DNA of 64,000 nucleotides. Source: Locusta migratoria (Eukaryota > Arthropoda > Insecta > Orthoptera > Acrididae). A model generated the notes under the pieces. That model made no database searches. It was not told the DNA's origin and saw nothing but the letters and a program-made list of their open reading frames with translations. Below, piece after piece: positions 10,367-20,937 of this stretch (position 1 is the first letter of the stretch; every line of letters begins with the position of its first letter). Location: contig CM048746.1 in the NCBI GenBank assembly GCA_026315105.1, forward strand, positions 140,164,730 to 140,228,729, in the 5' to 3' direction. Both the position numbers and the translations under genes were made by a program.

Positions 10367-11660
10367 CTCTCAACAGAATACTGTATTACTAAATACCGGG
10401 CTAACGCAAGGTTTTCAACTATTAATTCCACAAGAGTAATAGTGAGATACATGTAACTGAGGAATAGACGTCAAAGCACTTGTCAGGCGAAAACAATGAA
10501 GTCGTCGAATGGCGCGCCAGCAGACAAAGGCGGCGATTGCACGTGGCCTCTGGCACTGGGCAGCTGGAGAGGCGAGCTACGGCCAGGTTCAATGCCTGCG
10601 AGAACAGGTTCTGAGAGGGCGGCGATCGCATGAATATTGCAGCAGCCGCCGCCCGCACAGGAAGTGTTTCTGCCAAACCGTTCCCACCAACTTCCCTGAT
10701 TGGATGGCCCCGTACACGCTAAATCCCAATATTAACGCCGGCTAATTCCGCGGTTTGCAGCGAGTAACAATGTTCCTCCTCCAGCGTCCGTACAATTGGG
10801 GGGAAACGTAGCTAACCCGCGTGAGAATCATTGTAACACGGCCATTCAGAACGTTTGAGCATGTTCGGGGGGAAAGGGGGAAAGCGGATGACTGAACGCG
10901 AGGAGGTACAGGTAACGAACGTCACGGTTTGGAGCAGACGAGTGTTGTAACCTCGTCACCTTTTTGTTGTTTACTCGTCCCGGTCTAGTCGTAATTAAAG
11001 GTATTGGTGCAGGTATCGAAGTAAACTGTAACAACTATAATAATACAAGTTTTATTGACTGAAAGTTCTAATACTCAAGAACATATGTCTGTTTCTTTTC
11101 TCTTCTTGCGGCGGCGTTCGTATGATGATAGCTACACCGCTAAGTTCGTAGCCGCCTTCTAACTTAGTACCGTCTTAGTTCTGTCATCGTAGCTGCCCGA
11201 GTTCTCACTAGTAACTGCTGGACTCCCGAATAGTAACTGTCGTGCGTCCAGACGTACGTCGGCCTGAATATATCCGCTTGTAGAGAGCGCGGATCTTCGA
11301 CTACTCCCTCCAGGATGCGTGTCGCCTGCTTGCTCTTGGCTTTCGGTCGATCGCTGCCTTCTCCACGATCGTTCTCTTACGTCTGGTGTGTGGCGCAGAC
11401 TTTACGCCACAACAGCGAGAATTTGTTGTACTGTCACCAAGTAATGCTGTTTATGACACCTGATTGCTGTGCTCGCTGATGGTAGGGGGCGATGTAGAGA
11501 CTTAACAAATTGAAAGGAAATGGAAACTACAAAGAATGTTTTATTTGAACAGGACAGTTACAGAGGGAAGGATTAAACGCTATTCCCATTGCGCCCTTCA
11601 GGTAAGGATACCTCGGAAAAACTTGGAACTTTTTAAGTCCTGAATAGCATTTGAGTGAGG
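10367..11660. other. No recognised feature
   Basis: About 1.3 kb in which I see no gene or element. It includes a moderately GC-rich part at 10500-10800. Confidence 0.4.
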
Positions 11661-11758
11661 TAATGTTACACTGCATTAGATGCTATGTTACAGAGAAAAT
11701 TCTAACTGGACAGCTACTGAACTCTGTGATTACTACTTTTCTCTTAGACGTGGAAAGC

Positions 11759-11760
<2 letters not shown>

Positions 11761-11813
<53 letters not shown>

Positions 11814-11817
11814 GTGT
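11761..11817 (+). repeat. (GT)n microsatellite
   Basis: About 28 GT units with one C interruption near the end. The poly-Cys/Val frames across it are artefacts. Confidence 0.95.
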
Positions 11818-12497
11818 TTTAGCTGCAGGTGGTACCGGTTGTTTCTCTGTTCCTCCACATACTTTACATTTATTGTAGTGTATTGGCTACCATTTCACTG
11901 TTTTCCAACATATCTATGTACAGATTTTATATATTGTATCTGGTACAATAACTATCAGTATAGCCTAAATTTGCACCTCTTAGCATTACTTAATAGTTTA
12001 CGTCTATCTGTAACGTGTTACTTTACTGTATAAATGTTTTGCATCTATGCTTGTGATGTCTCACATGTCATAGGATCCTGTTCTGTGCTGATGTTAGTGC
12101 TCGCGACTGTGTCCGTGTCTTATAGCTACAGGCCTGCCTTCGTCAGATGCGAGTGAGTTGGCTAGATGTGTGTGAGTTGCTGGCAGTGAATAAGTACCTG
12201 TTCTGGGGAACAATATTCCCCACATAATCAGATGAAGTACGACACTGCAAATTCGTGGGGTGAGGGCTGCGTCCTGTCAGAAAATGGACCACAGCCTGGC
12301 TGGGAATATGGCGCATCATCAGTATGTTTAACATCCAATGTACACCCAGTGGGAACAGTTACGCAAATATTCTGTGATGTATGCATTTTGGCGCTACTCA
12401 ATGCACGTTACGAAAATGATATTTATGGTATGTGAAGTTGAGAACTCAAATAACTATCAGCGAAAGCCATTCGACACATAAATTCTCTAGAAAATGG

Positions 12498-12683
12498 CGG
12501 CCGAGGGGACTAAGGCGCTCCAGTCACGGTCTGCACGGCCACTACGGTCGGGGGTTCGAATCCCCCCTCGGGCATGGATATTTGTGCCGTCCTAGTTCAT
12601 AAGTAGTTCATAAGTAGTTTGTAAGTTTAGGGACTAATGACCTCGTAGTTAAGTCCCATAGACTATACAAACATTTGAACATT
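12498..12683 (+). mobile_element. SINE family A with 10-bp TSD
   Basis: This SINE is flanked by TAGAAAATGG at 12488-12497 and 12684-12693. The head has GGCCGAGGGGACTAAGGC and GGGTTCGAATCCC, followed by the standard tail with a partly duplicated TTCATAAGTAG. Confidence 0.95.
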
Positions 12684-12714
12684 TAGAAAATGGACGCAAT
12701 TTCATTAGAAGCCG

Positions 12715-12860
12715 CTTCTGAGGTACAAAAGCCTTCTGGATTTCCAAAAATATGGAACCAATTTGAGATCCCTTGTCAATGGCACTTATTTCATGTGAGT
12801 AAAGGGCAAGCTGTGTTTCGCAAGTGTGATACTTTCGGAATCCGTAAAAGAAGAAAAAAT
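12715..12860 (-). mobile_element. LINE-G reverse transcriptase fragment
   Basis: About 145 bp match the RT segment of the LINE at 51260-51370 (AAAGCCTTCTGGA, GTGAGTAAAG, TGTGTTTC) in the same orientation. That stretch covers the region around motif A of the reverse transcriptase. It is a short, diverged relic. Confidence 0.65.
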
Positions 12861-12956
12861 AAAAAAATCACAAACCACCACAAGAGCATCTAGCTACACT
12901 TGATAAAAGAAAAATTGATGATGAGCCGGCAGTGTGTTGAAAACTATGTATGGATT

Positions 12957-12958
<2 letters not shown>

Positions 12959-13020
<62 letters not shown>
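12959..13020 (+). repeat. (AT)n microsatellite
   Basis: About 31 uninterrupted AT units. Confidence 0.97.
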
Positions 13021-13024
<4 letters not shown>

Positions 13025-13112
13025 CTTATTGCAGTGTGATAAAAGAAGTCGGTAGTAGTTTGTAAACATAAATTTTTGTGGATTGCCTTGAGGACTGCGA
13101 CTGTCTCGTAAA

Positions 13113-13896
13113 CTTTTTGAAATAATTTATACTGCAGCAGTGACTTTTTAGTAATATTTTTATTAGCACGAGCTAATAACTGCAATAAATAAGCAGTAGC
13201 TACCCATATAAAGGACACAGGATATCCATTCCAGAATAGTAAGAGTGATCTTCATATACTGCATAAAATTGACAAGGGGCCTATAATGAACCTCTATGAA
13301 GAACAAGAAATCTTTATCCATGACACAATATATGGTGACCTTCTGCTAAATGACAAACTGGAAAGCAACAATACCAATTTCTTTAAAAATTTCTCCAGTG
13401 TTGAATGTATTTTTCATTAAAATGTAACTCTGATTGAATAATTCTTTAAAATGTAGCAATATCTGTTTCAATACATGCACATTTTTTGGCATATTCACTG
13501 TAAATACTGATGTAACTAGGTTATCTTAGTTTCTAAGGATCTTTGTACATTTAAACATCTAATACAAAATGTCTACTTGTGGTGTATACATAACTGTGTT
13601 CTTGTGTTGTGTGTGCCAGACAAGTTTATCAACAAAACTTTAAGTAAATACAACACTTCAATGATCCAGAAGCTATAATCACGAAATATAATACAAAAAT
13701 AGCTATCTTCCCGAACAGGTTAAAACTTCCAACCATAACCTCGCTGGAACCCACAATACAAAACATAATAAAACAATAATGAACCTGTAACTGTAAAATG
13801 CACCTTATGATGGCAGCTTGGGGCCGAAACGCGTCGTGCTAATAAAAATATTAGTAAAAAGTGACTGCTGCAGTATAGATTATTTCAAAAAGTAGT
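13113..13896 (+). mobile_element. Penelope-like element remnant with inverted ends
   Basis: The arms at 13113-13177 and 13830-13896 are inverted copies (about 64 bp) around 650 bp. Inside is the C-terminal end of a PLE-type reading frame (13205-13420). Just before the right arm is a hammerhead-like core: TTATGA at 13805, stem GGC/GCC, GAAAC at 13826, then ACGCGT followed by C. PLEs are known to have termini in inverted as well as direct arrangement, and some carry hammerhead ribozymes; placing this copy among them is inference. Confidence 0.65.
13205..13420 (+). pseudogene. PLE ORF, C-terminal end of GIY-YIG endonuclease region
   Basis: Frame 2, without a start codon, reads IKDTGYPFQNSKSDLHIL, then KIDKGPIMNLYEEQEIFIH, then LLLNDKLES, ending at TAA 13418-13420. 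The order (a glycine/histidine-type 'xxTGHxF', then 'LHxxxKGxxMNxLEExEIxxH', then 'LLNDxL') is the pattern I associate with the extreme C-terminus of Penelope-like proteins, after the GIY-YIG nuclease. The catalytic GIY-YIG residues and the RT domain are not present. I am fairly sure of the family and less sure of the exact boundaries. Confidence 0.6.
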
Positions 13897-13910
13897 TTGT
13901 AAGTCTAGGG
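13891..13910 (+). mobile_element. SINE tail relic split by the hAT element (left part)
   Basis: AGTAGTTTGTAAGTCTAGGG is the family A tail. The matching continuation (GGGATTGATGAC) resumes at about 15256-15270 after the hAT element. The rest of this SINE is not recognisable. Confidence 0.6.
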
Positions 13911-14164
13911 CAGAGCTTTCCAAACTGGGTGTCGCGACACCCTGGGGTGTTGCGTAGTATTATCAAGGGTGTCGTGAGACTAACAAATTTAGACTCTAAA
14001 CAAAAAAACTTGTCATTGAATAACACAAAATATCCTTCTCTTCATACTACCCTGAAGACTCGCCTGCAACTAATCATCCTTCTCTTCAGTGCACCACCGG
14101 TGCGGTGCGCATTAACTGCGCTAGGCGGCAGCTCTGCTTCAGCAACAGTAGAAACTCAGCATTC

Positions 14165-14283
14165 GTTCAAGCAGCTGCCAGTTGTCAGATTCTAGCAAAC
14201 TGCGCATGCGCAGAGCTGCTGCTGATACTCGATAACAGTATTTCCCATGCGCAGTTTGCTGGAACTGGCAGCTGCTTGAACAA
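14165..14283. repeat. Internal palindrome of the hAT element
   Basis: Inverted arms of about 36-44 bp (14165-14208 and 14248-14283, core CAGCTGCCAGTT) surround a 40-bp centre. Confidence 0.75.
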
Positions 14284-14497
14284 ACATTCACTGTAGTCTG
14301 CTTTCCTTCTCAAAAAGATGCACCTGAGCGTTTTTTAATGGATTTATCAAAGCTACGTCACCCTCGGTCGTGTTTCTTACAGTTAAATGTCAATCAATGA
14401 CACAGTGGCTGTAAAAGCTGTCACAAATTGTAAATGCAGTCACAATTGTTCACTGACTAAAGCTATTCAGTAGCGATGTTTAGTATGGAGTATGGCC

Positions 14498-14565
14498 GGG
14501 TGATTAACGGAGAGTAGTATTTTAAATGCAGTGATCGTTGGTTCGAAACCTGGTACGCGATAATA
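14498..14565 (+). mobile_element. Degenerate tRNA-like core with T-rich tail
   Basis: A B-box-like GGTTCGAAACC lies about 45 nt after a weak A-box region and is followed by a T-rich tract. Similar tRNA-like cores with T-rich tails occur at 17464, 34338, 36790 and 48709. It is probably an old SINE family, not a tRNA gene. Confidence 0.35.
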
Positions 14566-15299
14566 TTTTTTTCTCTCAGTTTCCTGTGTGTAACAGAATG
14601 TGGGACCAGAAATGACATTCATATTCTTACTTGTCACAAATATTTATCCATTTTTGCCGAATATGTTGGGACTTCCGAGGTCGTAGTGAAGCAAGAACCT
14701 AACTATAGAACTTGAATAATAATTCATCACTTGTCATAAATACATCCTCTTTATTTCTGAAAATAATGTGATAGTATTGAACTGAAAGGGAACAACCACT
14801 GTGCTGTCTAAATCAGAAAATTTCCAGGTGCCGTTTTCAATCGATCCAGCAAAACCGTATCTGGCCGTGACATGTACACACGGTAGCGACAAACCTTTTC
14901 CGAAATTCAGTTATCGCGTTTCGGAAGTTTGGGTCGCATGTAGAAGAAGCAAGTTAGGCATTGTTGTCTGTGGTGTTACTCTGTTGTACATCTCCGTAGT
15001 TCCTAATGTTTCCTTTTCTTGCGATGAGTGTACGTAATTGCTACAGTCAGGATCAATATTAAACTTGTCAATGCCTACGAGGATTTCAGCTTCCTTTACA
15101 AACTACATTTAAGCGATACTTTATTTCCGCCCTCCCCCTAGCTAGAACCTTCTAAATTCTACCGTATGTATTTGTATTAGTGAGAGGGTGTCGCGCAAAA
15201 CTGTAAGCTATAAAAGGGTGTCGCCATGAGGGAATGTTTGGAGAGCATTGGTCTAGGGATTGATGACGGTAGCAGTTTGGTACAACAGGTTTAGTAACA

Positions 15300-15476
15300 T
15301 TGGAGCTGTAGCTGCCGCTTGACAGACTGTGTGGCAGAGCGGCGTGCGGCAGGCAGCAGCGGCCGGTGGTCGATGTTGGCCGGCTGACTCAGCAGGCCGG
15401 CGACTCCACGAGAGGCCGCCACCTCTTCCACCACACCAAGCCACACCGCCAATACTCCGCAACGCACACTGGCAAC
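15300..15476. other. GC-rich island
   Basis: A CpG-rich patch of about 180 bp with GCGGCCGG and CAGGCCGGCG-like words. No coding signal is convincing. Confidence 0.4.
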
Positions 15477-16800
15477 TAAAGCCGTCGGCACACGAGGCGT
15501 GTATCTGAACGAGTGTGGCCAACGTGGAGAGTTTCTGACGTCACAACGTGCGAACCGCTCGCTGGCGAGGCTTTCCCAACGTGTGGGGCAGTATCAAGCA
15601 TTACAGTTGGCTCCTGAGTTCATGTTTCGAATCGGTGAATCGACTCAACGAACTGTTGGAATGAGTCGAAACATGAATCGGCACTGTTTCGAAACAACGA
15701 ATCTTGTGATTCGTGTATCGGTCGCTAGGTACCGTTAACATGCGCCTTGCTGTCCGTCAGCGCTCAGACGTCCAACTAGTTTGAAGTTTTACCGCTGAAG
15801 TGTTCGCCAGTCACGTCACTCGGGGCTTTAAGTAATTATTATGTCCTTCAGCCGAGGTTGACAGCGCTTTTCAGACTTGTCAGTTTTTAGTGTGAAGAAT
15901 ACGCGCACGGACGTGACTGATGTTTGAAAATTGATAATTTTTAATGGAAAGGTAATAAGAACGGAAGTTACTGCAAAGAGTAATATGGCTTACATGAAAT
16001 CCTATACAGACGTATAACTACTCGACCACAGTCCAAATCCCGGTAATGACTTAACTAGTGAGCAAACAAAATGAGAATTTTCAGCGGTTATAACTTTCTG
16101 CACTTAAGTACAAAGGGTATTATTAAACAATCACCATCCCTGGCACTATTGCTATGTCATTCTTCGATAATCTAACCTTATGGAAAAATATACTATTTTG
16201 TGGTATGAAGTGTTCTCGACAATTGCACTGATGTCATTGAGAAAAATAAAAAGAAAGAATTAAGAAGCCTAACTATAAGTGACTGCACTTAAGTTTCTTA
16301 GTTTCTTCACACATAAAAGAGTAACATTGTTCTAAAAATACGTGGAAAGATGTGATATTAGCGTTTTTGTGGCATTTAACCGCTATAATCTCTATATGAC
16401 GTAAGAAGGTGTGGTATCTTTGCTAGCTTTCGAAAAGCTGAAGGAAATGTACAGCAGGAACATCCTTTTATAGACATCGTCTAACTCCTGTAATAGTCAA
16501 ATCAGTCAGCTGATCAGTCACTTCCAATCAATCTCGCTAGAGTGTGCCATCACTGTGTGACACTCATTCAGTTAAAACCATAACTTGGAGCAGTGGTGGA
16601 CTAAGGCTGGCGGAGGCCCAGGGAGATGAAACAAAATGAGGCCACTTTGGAAATAAATATATGACTAAAAATAAATAAATAAAATGCCCCGCAGGACTTG
16701 GATTGCAGGCCCCCTAGAACAACGAGGCCAAGGGCCGCCAAAAAAGAGTTGTGAAAAAGTGTCCTTTCTAAGGCACTTGTAAGCCTCCATAGACAAGAGG

Positions 16801-16947
16801 CCAGATGATTCGAGTGCCGAAGCAGTGAGTCGACTCAGTACAGTGACTGCAGCTGTCGCGGTTCATGTGAATAGGGAAGGTAGCGCCACACACGACTCTG
16901 CGGCGCGCCAGATGTCTCGTGTGCCGAAGCAGTGAATCGACTCAGTA
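16801..16947 (+). repeat. Two copies of a ~40-bp motif, 108 bp apart
   Basis: GTGCCGAAGCAGTGA and TCGACTCAGTA occur together at about 16818-16842 and 16920-16948, each preceded by CCAGATG. Related words (GTTTCGAAACAG, AATCGACTCA) occur at about 15630-15700 and 16965. These may be subterminal repeats of a DNA transposon. Confidence 0.5.
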
Positions 16948-17463
16948 AACTCAGATGATCCGTATGTTTCGAAACAGTGAAATGATCCGAACTACCCCTC
17001 ACTATCAAGCATGTCAGATATTCTCAACGAGCGTCTGAACGATCACCAATAAGGTGGGAGAACGCCACCGACGTCACACCGCGTGGCGATCCGGGGAGGG
17101 AGGCAAGCTCTTTTCGGTAGAGAGATGAAGACGCCATGTCGGCCGTCATATTTCGTGGGTTTTATGTTTATAACTTAGGTCTTATGAATGTATGACATTT
17201 CAAAGCAAGTAAAACTGAGTAAATTGATAATCTCTCGGAAACCGGCCATTAAGGTACTATTTGTTGGATTAAATGACTGGAAACGTCTTATAGGTGGTTA
17301 AAAATTTTCCGTATTACACTAATCTGCCATTTCAAGGCAAGGCGGACTGAAGATCTATCAACACAAATAGTTCTTTGTATCATTTGTTGTAATTACATAA
17401 CAACCGACATATTGCCCAGTAGCATATACGATATGTCTAATACCGTAGGTGATGATGCACTGG

Positions 17464-17545
17464 TAATGTAACTGCCTGTAGCGTAGGGGTAAGTCGTGGA
17501 CTGCGAAGTTTATTGAGGTTGCGGTGTTGGTTCAAGGCACCATAT
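17464..17545 (+). mobile_element. Degenerate tRNA-like core with T-rich tail
   Basis: A TAGCGTAGGGGTAAG A-box-like segment and GGTTCAAGGCACC as a weak B box are followed by TTTTTTATTCTTTTATT. It resembles the other tRNA-like relics listed here. Confidence 0.35.
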
Positions 17546-18267
17546 AAGCAAACATTTTTTATTCTTTTATTCGGTTTTCTGATAGACCCAAAAGACTTTC
17601 CTATAAATTTCTTTGAAGTATACTGCATAATATTCGATGCTATGTAAAAATAAGTGCGCACCCTCTGAAGAGTGAGTTTGTTGGATTCGTTTTAAAAATA
17701 AGAGAGTTTACACCTCTCTTAGAGTGAAACACGCACTTATTGTTTCACGTATTGCATTTCACACGTTCTTAACATTCGTCTACTGAATAGTAACATTGAC
17801 CGTGGAAGCATGATCTTTTAAGATTTACTAAAAAGCGAGACTCTTGCAATAATCTTTGTGTTGTGAAGGCCTATTCTAATTTTATATCGCATACTTTGTC
17901 ATGAAACTTATTATTCGCTGCAGTTATTCACAGAAAATGCAACTTTTATGAGTCTTATGTTCATAAGTATTTTGTTGTTATTTATTTAGGACTATCACAG
18001 AACATAACGAACATAAACACAAGCGCGGAAATAAGCGGTTCAATAGAGGTAAAGCAAGAATTCCACTCTTTTTATTTGTAAACAGTGAGATTCTAGCAGC
18101 TGATACCGCCGACAACTGTCGCTGGAGCGCGCTGCGGTCGCATGCAGCTCGTTGAGGCACGTGTCTCGTATCCACAAGTCGCGCCGTCTATGAGTGTTCA
18201 GCCGCACGGTGGACTCGTCACGTTGATCAAACACGTTCAGACACACGCTCCGTGTGCCGACGGCTTA

Positions 18268-18470
18268 AAGGTTCGTTGTTGTGGTCTTCAGTCCGCAGAC
18301 TGGTTTGATGCAGCTCTCCACGCTACCCTGTACTGTTCAAGTCTCTCTAGCTGACAATACTTACGGCAACCTACGTCCTTCTGAATCTGCTTACTGTATC
18401 CGTCCCTCGGTTTACGATTACCTCCGGAATATTTTACCCGAGAGGATGCCATCATCATATATTCATACAT
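18268..18470 (-). mobile_element. LINE-B 3' end fragment
   Basis: On the minus strand the frame reads GYSKQIQKDVGCR, then ASNQSAD and a stop, followed by the family's AAC-rich terminus (GTTGTTGT on plus at about 18275). It is only about 180 bp of the family's 3' end and abuts the right end of the Harbinger-like candidate. Confidence 0.75.
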
Positions 18471-19002
18471 CAGAGCTGCATGTACTCGGAAAGATTAACG
18501 GCTGTAGTTTCCCCTTGCTTTCAGCCGGAACCTATTATCTCAGAATATGCAGAATATCTACAGCGTGGAAAATGAGAAAATAAGAGCAAGACAATTGGAC
18601 CTAGTGCAAATAATTTATTTTACCGTCGATAATTTTTTTAAGAATTTTTGAAGAAAAAAAAGGATTTCATCGTAAATTCCTTTATTAGTCTCAACCGCTT
18701 TTAGATAAATGTACCGTCTTTGTGCTTCTTGAAGAAAAAATAAAAAATAAAATAAATAAATACAAAACTATAGCATGCTACATGCAACCGTCAGAAAGCA
18801 TTTTTTTCCGACGATCGCTAATAGAGATACCGTGTAATTTGAAGCGCATCTATCTTTGTAAACACAATGATCTACGCGCCAGTCTGCAGCGGGCACTGAA
18901 GAGCGCTGCGGTCGCATAGCAAATCATGATGAGCAGCACGTTATGTTCCTTGGGATGTAGCAGGTCGTCTCAGAGCGTGCTGTAGCTAGGTAGACAGCAC
19001 GT

Positions 19003-19053
19003 CTGACCTACGCCACGTTGGGACAACACGTCCCCTGTGAGGACGGCTTTAGG
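19003..19053 (+). repeat. Solo end related to the 18265 terminus
   Basis: CCACGTTGGGACAACACG followed by GAGGACGGCTTTAG is a diverged copy of the right end at 18210-18265, and the upstream GCTGCGGTCGCAT word is also shared. It is an orphan end of the same TIR family. Confidence 0.5.
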
Positions 19054-19790
19054 GGACAGTTCTGCCTATCGACCACGGCCTATCAGTCCGGAAATTTTAA
19101 GTGAAGCTGCTTCACTGTTACAGCGTACGCTGGAAGGAACGCCAGAGAGGGAAACGACAGTATACAAAGACTCTTGGGTGCAACGTCAAATGGAAACTAT
19201 TCGAAGGAGTCTGGGCAGAGTTAGTTCCGGCGTTTGGCAGAGGACGGTCGGAAATGAGTTCATTCTGTGTGGAGGGCTCCAGCCGTGGCAGACGTCCGGC
19301 GCGACGCCTCTGGTGTGACGTCGCACTGCTGCAGCGTGGGAGACAGCTGCGCTATCTGGCGGCGATAAGGCGAAGCAGCGGTCGTAAAGCGAGTTACGGC
19401 GCGCGCGCCCTATCAGGCCTCTGGGTAGGGGAGGGGGGCGTCAGCGCCAAGCTCGTGGACGGCGGCGGTCGCCCAATTACGACCGAGTGACTGGGCGCCG
19501 AGTGCAGAAGAGAGAGCGAGTCCTCTCCAACTGGAAGATCAGAGTGCCAAGTATTAGCCGTGGTCGTGCCTGTCGGCCTATCGTGTTGTTGTTGGTTTTT
19601 AGGGGAGTAAACAGCTAGGTCATCAGTCCCCTGTACCTAGCTAAGAGTCCACTGTCAAGAGCCTAAAAAGTAATACAAAACACAGAAAATATAAGCTCAC
19701 AAAAGGGACAGGCTGACAATTAACAAGTTGCCGACAAAACATAGACACACAATAGGTAAAAAAGTCACGAATTCAACTAAAACTGGACAA

Positions 19791-20452
19791 AATGTTTAAA
19801 TGTCCATTTGTTTGTATTGCTTATGGGACTTAACTACGGGGTTATCAGTCCCTAAACTTACAAACTACTTATCATCTAGAATGAAACTTTCACTCTGCAG
19901 CGGAGTGTGCGCTGATATGAAACTTCCTGGAAGATTAAAATTGTGTGCCGGAACCGGGACTCTAACCTGGGACCTTTGCCTTTCGCGGGAAAGCGCACTA
20001 CCGACTGTGCTATCCCGACACGACTCACGATGCCGCCTCACAACCTTACTACCGCCAGTACCTCGCCTCCTACTTTCCAAACTTCACAGAAGCTGTCCTG
20101 CAATCTGCCAGGAAGTTTCATATCAGCGCACACTCCGCTGCAGAGTGAAAGTTTCATTCTGGAAACATCCCTTAGGCTGTGGCTAAGCCATGTCTCCACC
20201 ATATCCTTTCTTCCAGGAGTGCTAGTCCTGCATGGTTCGCAGGAGAGCTTCTGTGAAGTTTGGAAAGTAGGAGGCGAGGTACTGGCGTAAGTAATGTTGT
20301 GGGGCGGCATCGTGAGTCGTGTCGGGATAGCACAGTCGGTAGTGTACTTATCATCTAGCTTATCCTAAGGACGGCAGGGATTCGAACCCCGACTGTAGTG
20401 GCCGTGCAGACCGTGTCTGTAGCGCCTCAATCCCCTCGGCCACCGCAGCCGG
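19791..20452 (-). mobile_element. SINE family A (with internal insertion), 14-bp TSD
   Basis: This reverse SINE has its tail at 19791-19879 and its head at 20346-20452. It is flanked by CTAAAACTGGACAA at 19777-19790 and 20453-20466. It is interrupted by an inverted SINE C dimer. Confidence 0.9.
19880..20345. mobile_element. Inverted dimer of SINE family C, 13-bp TSD
   Basis: A reverse copy (19880-20100) and a forward copy (20101-20345) of the third SINE family are joined tail to tail and inserted together. The direct repeat ACTTATCATCTAG occurs at 19867-19879 and 20346-20358. The units share GAAACTTCCTGG, GAGTGTGCGCTGATATG and the tRNA-like head with GGCAAAGGTCCC. The forward unit is cut within the head. 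Confidence 0.85.
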
Positions 20453-20727
20453 CTAAAACTGGACAACAGAGTACCATATATGGCAGATCACAAAGATTAT
20501 AAAGGATGTGCCAGTCATGCTGCATATACTAAAAACCACTTGGCATTCCACAAAATCGTAAAAGGGCTCAAAAATGGTGGAGAGGTCAGGCTATAGCACC
20601 CACCACTAGATAGAATTGTAAAAACCAGCTGCGTGAATGAAAATTAAAACAGTGTTAACCATGGAGACATCGTCACCTAAAAAGCATGGTAACGTGTCTT
20701 GTAGATTAAAAAACAGCCGCAAGTTGC

Positions 20728-20916
20728 CTAAAGTGGACAGTCTATCAAAAGATGGACTACTGTCAACACTGCACCACATCGACGCACTGGTGGGGCCTCA
20801 CGGTGAAGGACATAGCCGTGGGTTAACCATATGCGCCTAATACGGACGTGGCAGACAACGACCGTCTCTCGACGTACGGACCGCACTGGAGATTGCCACA
20901 GAGCCGTGGATTTCAC
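20728..20916 (-). pseudogene. LINE-F ORF2 C-terminal segment
   Basis: The peptide ...RRIWLTHGYVLHREAPPV, then RCGAVLTVVHLLIDCPL, matches the conserved Cys/His segment that follows RNase H in R1/I/Jockey-type LINE proteins. The typical pattern is 'hxLTHGYLL...C..C...LTVxHILxECP'. The frame stops directly after this motif, as is usual near the C-terminus. Everything upstream is missing, so it is a truncated relic. The assignment is by motif order only. Confidence 0.7.
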
Positions 20917-20937
20917 TGCCCGAAGCTTATTCAGTGC

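Larger units (their letters stand above)
13911..15250. mobile_element. Non-autonomous hAT-like element with 8-bp TSD
   Basis: An exact 8-bp direct repeat GTCTAGGG (13903-13910 and 15251-15258) flanks terminal inverted repeats that start CAGAGCTTTCCAAAC on the left and CAATGCTCTCCAAAC on the right. GGGTGTCGC-type subterminal repeats are shared by both ends. An 8-bp duplication and a CA-initiated TIR are hallmarks of the hAT superfamily. No transposase frame is visible in the 1340 bp. The element landed in the tail of an old family A SINE. Confidence 0.85.
15480..18265. mobile_element. Candidate Harbinger-like element (TAA target, ~55-bp TIR)
   Basis: The left end begins AGCCGTCGGCACACG at 15480. 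The right end is its inverted copy ending at 18265, with similarity running about 55 bp inwards. Both ends are bordered by TAA (15477-15479 and 18266-18268), fitting the 3-bp TAA/TTA duplication of PIF/Harbinger. No transposase or Myb-like frame was found in the 2.8 kb, so it is non-autonomous or much older than its ends suggest. Chance pairing of two separate family members is the main alternative. Confidence 0.5.
19582..20937 (-). mobile_element. LINE-F: R1/I-like LINE 3' region, interrupted
   Basis: On the minus strand there is a reading frame for the post-RNase-H C-terminus (20916-20728), followed by a 3' region that ends with a GGGGACTGATGACCTAGC-type segment and an AAC-rich tail at about 19582. 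A family A SINE with its own insertion splits it at 19791-20452. The 5' limit near 20937 is set by the start of LINE-B sequence. Confidence 0.7.

Noticed and set aside
11651..12033. Open frames across the (GT)n tract, Cys/Val-rich
   Set aside because: They are produced by the dinucleotide repeat and have no other coding signal.
19865..20354. Several ORFs with phrases such as CRDSTVGSALSRERQRSQVRVP
   Set aside because: These are translations of SINE family C, seen again at 52782 and 53139; they are not genes.
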